This document shows positions 5,507 through 9,666 of a stretch of 9,666 nt of DNA, piece by piece. Made by a program: the position numbers and the translations under genes. Numbering within the stretch: the stretch's first letter is position 1; each line of letters begins with the position of its first letter. The notes beneath the pieces were generated by a model. The model was not told the origin of the DNA. It saw only the letters and a list, made by a program, of their open reading frames with translations, and did no database searches. Source of the DNA: Actinomycetes bacterium (GTDB lineage: Bacteria > Actinomycetota > Thermoleophilia > Solirubrobacterales > 70-9); the NCBI GenBank assembly GCA_023434465.1, contig JAEYSQ010000115.1:1-9666 (forward strand). Direction: 5' to 3'.

Positions 5507-6984
5507 TTGCCGTTGCAGCCGAGCTGGCGGAACTCGGACTTGGTCCAGTACTTCGATTTCGGGAAGTAGGGACCCATGACCCGCTGTTCGGTTCCCGGCT
5601 TCTTGACCTTCTGCGGCGCTCTCTTCCAGTCAGGGTCGACCGCCATGAACCTCATGTAGAGGTTGTCGATGTAGTCACGCGACGCGGGGTCCGGATAGTT
5701 CTCGCCGGCCCCGAAGTTGACCCAGCGGTAGCCGCATTTCGCGGTCGCGTTCGCCGGTCGGTCCTTGGCGTGGCCGATGACCAGGGTGTAGCGCCGGTTC
5801 TTCCGGAGCGGAACCTGCTGGTCGTATACGCAGTCGTAGCCGAGGCCGGTCACCGGGGAAGAGCCGGTGCACATCGACCAGTACCGGACCTGCGGCTTTC
5901 TGGGCTTCCAGAATTTGGCGCGCGGAAGCGTCTTCGGGTAGGTCGGCATCTTCGCGGAGACCGTGACCAGCGGACCGAACTTGAGACTGACGGGAACGAT
6001 CAGGTACCTGGTGTCGGGGTTGCTCTGGAAGCCGCCGACATCGTTCGGTGGATAGGTCGCCGCCCGCTCGAACGGATCGGTGATGAAGATCCCGGCCACG
6101 TTGTAGAGCGCGTTCCAGAAGCGCTCCCACTTCGGCGGATTGACCGCCGGCGCGTTCTCGGGGTCGGCCGACGAGGCCACCAGGGACTTCCAGAGTCCCG
6201 GGGGGAAGGTGGACTTGCTCGGGTCCTTGATCGGATCGAGCATCGCGCAGGCCTGCTTGCCGCGTAGCTTGGTTCCGTCAGCGAGGTTGAGGATGTGCCT
6301 GGGCAGTCCGGCATCCCCGGTTCCGTCCCTGCCCCGGTCCGGCAGGTAGTGACGGATGCTCATCCCGAGGCGGGCCTCAGGATCGGTGGTTTGCGTGTAG
6401 ATCGTGTTCGGGGCGCGATGCTTCGGGATCGGTCCGGACACGATGTGGAAGGTGTAGTTGCGCTTCTTGCCGGTGCGCTTCCGGTTCATCTTGAACGGGT
6501 TGCTCGAACCTTTGTCCGGTCGAACTTGGAAATCGCGGCGCCGGTCGGCCGAGACGATTTGTCCCAGCTCTCCCGGTCGTCCGAACATGGTCCAGGACAT
6601 GTACCGCAGGTAGCCGAACTTGCCCTTCAGGGTCAGGCTGGCGCCCGGGGGCAGCTTGTACTGGGCAACGAAGTAGGTGGAGCCGACGTCGGGGTAGAGG
6701 TTCGGCTTCTGGATCGGCATCGCGTTCGGAAGGTTGGCGTAGTCCATCCCCTTCGGGGGAGCCCAGAAGCAGTTGTGGCGGTACTTCTCGTTGGTCTCGA
6801 CCGCGATCTTCTTCGGCAGGAAAGTCAGTCCGGCCTGCGCCGAGGCGGCCGTCAATGCTGCCACCGAGACGAGGCTGAGGACCAGGGCGGTGAGCCGAAC
6901 CGTGCGGCTTCCTTTGATTCGACGCCGGGTCCGGTTTCGGTGGCCGTCGGTGCTTTTCGCTTCGGCTGGCTTTCGGTCGAGCAT
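5503..6984 (-). CDS. Exported six-cysteine protein, first gene of a paralogous pair
   Basis: The 493-residue product has an unusually long basic N-terminus (1-30, including RTRRRIKGSR), a hydrophobic segment at 31-48 and a likely cleavage after AQA at residue 51. The basic run only loosely resembles a twin-arginine motif, so Sec export is the safer reading. Its six Cys (NCFW, QACAM, SMC, DCVY, KCG, LGC) match those of the downstream paralog in position and neighbours. Other shared blocks are LYPDVGSTYF, LPPGASLTLKGKF, SNPF, LADGTKLRG, VYDQQVP, KDRPA and VMGPYFPK. Start: GGGGAGG at 6993-6999 lies at good spacing before the ATG, and no later Met or Val codon precedes the hydrophobic segment. 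The gene is divergent from a TetR regulator and heads the two-gene unit. The family is not recognised and the biochemical role is unknown. Confidence 0.8.
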   Translation of the reverse strand: MLDRKPAEAKSTDGHRNRTRRRIKGSRTVRLTALVLSLVSVAALTAASAQAGLTFLPKKIAVETNEKYRHNCFWAPPKGMDYANLPNAMPIQKPNLYPDVGSTYFVAQYKLPPGASLTLKGKFGYLRYMSWTMFGRPGELGQIVSADRRRDFQVRPDKGSSNPFKMNRKRTGKKRNYTFHIVSGPIPKHRAPNTIYTQTTDPEARLGMSIRHYLPDRGRDGTGDAGLPRHILNLADGTKLRGKQACAMLDPIKDPSKSTFPPGLWKSLVASSADPENAPAVNPPKWERFWNALYNVAGIFITDPFERAATYPPNDVGGFQSNPDTRYLIVPVSLKFGPLVTVSAKMPTYPKTLPRAKFWKPRKPQVRYWSMCTGSSPVTGLGYDCVYDQQVPLRKNRRYTLVIGHAKDRPANATAKCGYRWVNFGAGENYPDPASRDYIDNLYMRFMAVDPDWKRAPQKVKKPGTEQRVMGPYFPKSKYWTKSEFRQLGCNGK

Positions 6985-7024
6985 TGCCTGGTCCTCCCCT
7001 TGAATTTCCGTAGCTCCTGTCGGT

Positions 7025-7054
7025 AAGGTAATGCCCTTATTGTTCTTTTGTCAA
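7025..7054 (-). promoter_or_regulatory. Promoter of the secreted-protein pair
   Basis: On the minus strand a consensus TTGACA (7049-7054) is followed after 18 bp by TACCTT (7025-7030), a TAnnnT-type -10 box. Transcription would begin near 7018, leaving a leader of about 33 nt that contains the ribosome site at 6993-6999. The surrounding stretch is clearly AT-richer than the genes. Confidence 0.55.
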
Positions 7055-7074
7055 GTTGACACTTCGTAAATAAG
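7036..7074. promoter_or_regulatory. Two-part dyad, candidate TetR operator
   Basis: TGTCAA-g-TTGACA (7049-7061) is a perfect inverted repeat centred on 7055. A second pair, cttatt (7036-7041) and aataag (7069-7074), is perfect around the same centre. The site lies between the TetR gene and the secreted-protein pair and covers the -35 box of the pair. TetR dimers typically bind such dyads between divergent genes, so repression of the pair, and perhaps autoregulation, is the natural inference. Confidence 0.55.
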
Positions 7075-7087
7075 AATGTTCGACCGG

Positions 7088-7093
7088 TACGAT
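7088..7093 (+). promoter_or_regulatory. Possible -10 box for a leaderless TetR mRNA
   Basis: TACGAT ends 8 nt before the ATG at 7102, and no Shine-Dalgarno sequence precedes that ATG. This is the arrangement of leaderless actinobacterial transcripts. No strong -35 is present at the expected distance; the plus-strand TTGACA at 7056-7061 is 26 bp away, too far to pair with it. Confidence 0.35.
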
Positions 7094-7101
7094 CGACCCG
7101 G

Positions 7102-7734
7102 ATGACCTCGACCTCAAGCGCTAAACCACCGACCCCCACGCCCACCCGGCCGCCCCGCCGGTTGAGCCGTGACGCGAGGCGCAGCCAGCTGATCGCCGCC
7201 GCGATGCCGATCATCGCCCGGCAGGGCTTCTCCGATTTCAGTCTTGACGAAGTAGCCGCCGCCGCCGACGTCACTCGCAACCTCCTCTACCACTACTTCC
7301 CCGACGGGAGAAACGACGTGGTCCGGGCCGTGGCGGAACAGGCCGGCCACCTGCTCACCGATGACTGGGTGACCGACGAGTCGATCCCTCTCGCGGAGCG
7401 CCTGGTGATCAACAACGGCCGCATGGTCGATCACGCCATGGAGCCCTCTGACGCCTGGGTGATCTACCAGCTTTGCCGCGGCTCGACCGACCCCGAACTC
7501 CGGGCAGCCATCGACCGCTTCATCGAGGTGGTCATCTCCGCCGTCTCCCTCAACCAGCTCGGAACCGAAGACCCTCCCCCGCTGGCCAGGGTCGCCCTCA
7601 AGGGCTACCTCGGCTTCTTCGCAAGCGTCCTCGACGAAGCCCGGGAAACAGGAATCCCGCCAGACCAACTGGTCGGCCTCCTCGGCCACACCCTCACCGC
7701 CGCCCTCAACGCGGCCAAACAACCTCAGGGCTAG
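7102..7734 (+). CDS. TetR-family transcriptional regulator
   Basis: This 210-residue protein has a TetR-type N-terminal DNA-binding domain: helix 1 around RSQLIAAAMPIIARQG (27-42), then the helix-turn-helix SLDEVAAAADVTRNLLYHYF (47-66). A disordered, Pro/Thr-rich lead of about 18 residues precedes it. The rest (about 70-205) is helical and should form the ligand-binding and dimer domain, which is too variable to predict the effector. The usual FxSK turn after the recognition helix is replaced by FPDGRND. It is divergent from the secreted-protein pair, with a dyad in the gap, so it most likely controls that pair and itself. The start has no ribosome site and may be leaderless. Family assignment is firm; its targets are inferred from position. 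Confidence 0.88.
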   Translation: MTSTSSAKPPTPTPTRPPRRLSRDARRSQLIAAAMPIIARQGFSDFSLDEVAAAADVTRNLLYHYFPDGRNDVVRAVAEQAGHLLTDDWVTDESIPLAERLVINNGRMVDHAMEPSDAWVIYQLCRGSTDPELRAAIDRFIEVVISAVSLNQLGTEDPPPLARVALKGYLGFFASVLDEARETGIPPDQLVGLLGHTLTAALNAAKQPQG

Positions 7735-7792
7735 ACCCGCCCTTGGACGACCCGCATCGTTCTTTGCCAGCGACGAGCTCACACTTCAAGCG

Positions 7793-8329
7793 TTGACCGA
7801 ACCATTCGCCGACATGCTCACCGGCGGCCACCACAACTCGCTCGGACGCACCGAGGAGGTGGTCGGGATTGTCCTCGAGGACCGGGATCGACTCGACGAA
7901 CTCTTTGACTGTCTCGACAGCCCCGACGAGTTGGTCCGCATGCGGGCGGCAGACGCGCTGGAGAAAGTTTGCCGGAAACGGAAGGAGTGGTTCGTGCCCT
8001 GGGCCAACCGTTTCTTCACGGATTTCGGGAGGATCGCTCAACCGTCAGTGCAATGGCACACCGCGCAGATTCTCGATCATCTTCGACCCGACCTGACGGA
8101 CCAACAGCGCCAACAGGCGATCGACCTTCTGCGCGACTACCTCGACGAGTCCGACGACTGGATCGTCCTCAACACCAGCGCCGGCATCCTCACCGACTGG
8201 GCGATCTCGGACCCGAAGCTCGCCCTACAGTTGCGCCCCCGACTTGAGCGCCTCGCCACCGATCATCGCAAGTCAGTCGCCCGCCGCGCCACGAAATGCC
8301 TGGCGGCCCTACCGGTCTCGCCCACCTGA
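7793..8329 (+). CDS. HEAT-repeat-like helical protein
   Basis: The 178-residue protein is all helical, with repeating pairs such as DELFDCLDSPDELVRMRAAD and a later SVARRATKCLAAL, the pattern of HEAT/ARM repeats that act as scaffolds for protein or nucleic-acid contacts. The start is TTG. I prefer it to the ATG at 7814 because homologs, as I remember them, begin close to PFADMLTGGHPNSLGRT, and this start keeps the matching residues 4-19. No Shine-Dalgarno is visible before either codon. There is no signal peptide or membrane segment. It follows the TetR gene by 58 bp on the same strand and converges on the propeller gene. No enzymatic function is apparent and the partner is unknown. Confidence 0.7.
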   Translation: MTEPFADMLTGGHHNSLGRTEEVVGIVLEDRDRLDELFDCLDSPDELVRMRAADALEKVCRKRKEWFVPWANRFFTDFGRIAQPSVQWHTAQILDHLRPDLTDQQRQQAIDLLRDYLDESDDWIVLNTSAGILTDWAISDPKLALQLRPRLERLATDHRKSVARRATKCLAALPVSPT

Positions 8330-8399
8330 CCTCCCGGTCCACTTGACCGAAATCGATGGATACGGGAGCGAGTAGCCGCCTGACCAGGCCCGGCCTTCG

Positions 8400-8414
8400 G
8401 CCCGCTCAGCGGGC
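8400..8414. terminator. Hairpin between convergent genes
   Basis: A perfect 7-bp inverted repeat, gcccgct/agcgggc around one base, spans the stop codon of the propeller gene (8406-8408) and lies 71 bp past the HEAT stop. A smaller hairpin (cggtc 8335-8339 with gaccg 8345-8349) comes right after the HEAT stop. No T-run follows on either strand, so these may serve as 3' ends for both transcripts but are not textbook terminators. Confidence 0.35.
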
Positions 8415-9314
8415 GGGGCTCCAGTTTGGTGTGCGGTTGTAGCCGTTTCGCGTGACCCGCTTCTTGTTGGCGCCGTTCGCGTCCATCATCCACAGATCGA
8501 CCTTGCCACCCGAAGCCTTCTCGATATTGACGTAGAGAATCTTTTTTCCATTGGGTGAGAAGACCGGCTCCAGGCCGATGTGTGCCAGCTTGCTCGAAGT
8601 GGCTCCCGTCGCGGCGTTGACGATGTAGATCCCGTCTCCGCTGGAGTCGGCGACCAAAGTCTTGCCGTCTGGTGACCAGTCGATCCGGTTCCAGGTCCCG
8701 CCCAGGAAGCCACCGGGTGCATCCTCGCTGATCATCTTGCTCTTGCCCCCACGCGCGGGGACCGTGTAGATGATGCCCCCGTATGTGGTGTAGGCGATCT
8801 TGTTGCCACGAGGTGACCACACCGGGAAGTAGGCATCGTGGGTCCTCGAGATCTGCCTGACACCCCTACCGTTCAGGTTCACCGACCACACGTCCTGATG
8901 GTTGAAACCCTTCGCGTTGGTACAGGTGAAGGCGATCTTCTTACCGTTGGGCGACCAGGTGGGACGACGCTTTCCGATGCACTTGCGGATCTTGCGGGTG
9001 ATCACCCTCGGCTTGGTTCCGTTGGCTTTCATCACGACGATTTCCAGGGCAGGCAGCTCGGCCGTAAAGGCGATCATCCGGCCATTGGGCGAGTACACGA
9101 AATCGTAAGCACGCTCTCTGAAACGGACGAGTCTCCTGGCCGTGCCGGGCTTGCCGGCCGAAACGGTCCACGGGTCATAGTTGGTCTCAAACTGACTGGG
9201 CTTGCGTTCATAGACGATCTTGCCGTTCGCCCCCGGATAGGCAGCCTCAGCCGTAGAAGCCAGACTGGCGACCGTCGCGATCGCAGCGACCACTCCCAAA
9301 ATCCCTATCTTCAT
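8406..9314 (-). CDS. Exported PD40 (TolB-like) beta-propeller protein
   Basis: This 302-residue protein has a Sec signal peptide (hydrophobic about 3-19) with likely cleavage after AEA at 22-24, followed by AYPGANGKI, a typical mature N-terminus in this group. Six PD40 repeat signatures, SPNG or variants, stand at residues 74, 120, 166, 213, 252 and 298, spaced mostly 46-47 apart, so a six-bladed propeller is expected. C112 and C131 could form a disulfide. It resembles the TolB propeller but lacks the TolB N-terminal domain and the Pal context, so it is probably a free extracytoplasmic binding or scaffold protein of unknown partner. The frame is open to 9440, but GAGGAG at 9321-9326 and the signal peptide fix the ATG at 9314; the longer version would run through a terminator. 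Confidence 0.85.
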   Translation of the reverse strand: MKIGILGVVAAIATVASLASTAEAAYPGANGKIVYERKPSQFETNYDPWTVSAGKPGTARRLVRFRERAYDFVYSPNGRMIAFTAELPALEIVVMKANGTKPRVITRKIRKCIGKRRPTWSPNGKKIAFTCTNAKGFNHQDVWSVNLNGRGVRQISRTHDAYFPVWSPRGNKIAYTTYGGIIYTVPARGGKSKMISEDAPGGFLGGTWNRIDWSPDGKTLVADSSGDGIYIVNAATGATSSKLAHIGLEPVFSPNGKKILYVNIEKASGGKVDLWMMDANGANKKRVTRNGYNRTPNWSPAR

Positions 9315-9320
9315 GCCACG

Positions 9321-9326
9321 CTCCTC
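9321..9326 (-). promoter_or_regulatory. Ribosome binding site fixing the propeller start
   Basis: GAGGAG on the minus strand lies 6 nt before the ATG at 9314, directly in front of a codon that begins a complete signal peptide. It rules out the in-frame ATG at 9440. Confidence 0.75.
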
Positions 9327-9389
9327 TGCGCCTGCCCGGCCCCTCGCAAAGTCGACGAGGCCACGATCTACTAACTGAGGTCCAAGCTT

Positions 9390-9417
9390 AAACACAAAAC
9401 CCCCTGGCGAGAGGGGG
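9390..9417 (-). terminator. Intrinsic terminator on the minus strand
   Basis: Read on the minus strand, cccccT (9412-9417) pairs with Aggggg (9400-9405) over a 6-nt loop, and TTTTGTGTTT follows. It should end transcripts coming from the right, about 87 bp after the stop of the truncated frame at 9505. It lies upstream of the propeller gene and so separates it from that transcript. Confidence 0.65.
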
Positions 9418-9504
9418 CGGTGTGCAGACCTTGCGGTCATAGCGGGGGCCCGATCCGTTTCTCGGGGTGACGTCCGAGTGATCGAACGAATTGCTTCGTA
9501 ATCG

Positions 9505-9660
9505 TCAAGCGGCTTTAGCCATACTCCGGGTGAGGCCGTCGCGCTCCTGTGTCACGATTGTGAGCGCCGCGTCAAGACCAATGTCTTTCGACACCAGGTC
9601 GAAGTAGGCCGCGAAGTCCTCGACTGGAACTCCATGATTACTCGCAGTCTTTCCCCTGAG
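9505..9660 (-). pseudogene. C-terminal remnant of an unidentified protein, no start codon
   Basis: This minus-strand frame reads 51 residues with good protein character (VPVEDFAAYFDLVSKDIGLD, then TQERDGLTRSMAKAA and a TGA). It is closed upstream by an in-frame TGA at 9661-9663. No ATG, GTG or TTG occurs before a GTG at codon 23, so the frame cannot start as it stands. The neighbouring frame (NDSGERLRVIMEF) is open to the window edge and could be the upstream half of a gene broken near 9615-9630. G+C here (about 55-58% in two lines counted) is lower than in the flanking genes. A terminator follows downstream, as expected for the end of a gene. I do not recognise the family; a sequencing frameshift is equally possible. 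Confidence 0.35.
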
Positions 9661-9666
9661 TCATTT

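Noticed and set aside
7056..7084. Plus-strand TTGACA as the -35 of the TetR promoter
   Set aside because: At 17 bp spacing the -10 position reads ttcgac. The hexamer is better explained as the mirror half of the dyad around 7055.
7114..7782. 222-codon minus-strand frame opposite the TetR gene
   Set aside because: The TetR helix-turn-helix on the plus strand is unmistakable; the antisense product is Gly/Val/Glu-rich without motifs.
9315..9440. Longer N-terminus of the propeller protein from an ATG at 9440
   Set aside because: The extra 42 residues would precede a complete signal peptide and are encoded across an intrinsic terminator, while GAGGAG sits directly before the ATG at 9314.
1..9666. 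CRISPR arrays, tRNA or rRNA genes, insertion sequences
   Set aside because: No regularly spaced repeats, cloverleaf with CCA-type end, rRNA core motifs or transposase motifs were seen on either strand.

Overview
The window is GC-rich (about two thirds G+C by eye) with long clean ORFs, actinobacterial-style promoters (TAnnnT -10 boxes, one apparently leaderless gene, GTG and TTG starts). Several protein types here are, as I recall, common in soil Thermoleophilia/Solirubrobacterales: a secreted PD40 propeller beginning AYPGANGKI after its signal peptide, a VOC protein and a HEAT protein beginning near PFADMLTGG. An environmental actinomycete of that kind is the best guess, but no rRNA or marker gene is present to prove it.

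Left part (1-2918, all minus strand): the N-terminus of an FtsX/MacB-type ABC permease runs off the left edge. Upstream of it lies a full-length PEP-synthase-like enzyme. Its order of ATP-grasp, large helical middle domain and C-terminal swivelling His domain, without a TIM barrel, and its diagnostic motifs identify it as rifamycin (rifampin) phosphotransferase. The 240-bp region to its right holds no ORF but carries signals: an extended -10 promoter and two hairpins, the second a good intrinsic terminator, all pointing rightwards. This is either a small RNA or an attenuated leader for the next genes.

Middle (3159-7734): a small cupin and a VOC-fold protein run rightwards and end 5 bp from a convergent, leftward two-gene unit. 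That unit encodes two homologous exported proteins of about 490 residues that overlap by ATGA. The pair shares a conserved framework with exactly six cysteines each and belongs to no family I can name. A TetR regulator is transcribed divergently from the pair, and the gap between them holds a two-part perfect dyad overlapping the pair's -35 box. The simplest model is a TetR-controlled locus for the two secreted proteins.

Right part (7793-9666): a HEAT-repeat protein on the plus strand meets a convergent exported PD40 beta-propeller protein. Upstream of the propeller gene is a minus-strand intrinsic terminator. Beyond it lies the C-terminal part of an open frame (9505-9660) with no start codon and an in-frame stop just inside the window edge, probably a broken gene or a frameshift.

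No tRNA, rRNA, CRISPR array or insertion sequence was seen. The least explained elements are the six-cysteine secreted pair with its TetR operator candidate and the terminator-bearing leader between the rifamycin phosphotransferase and cupin genes.
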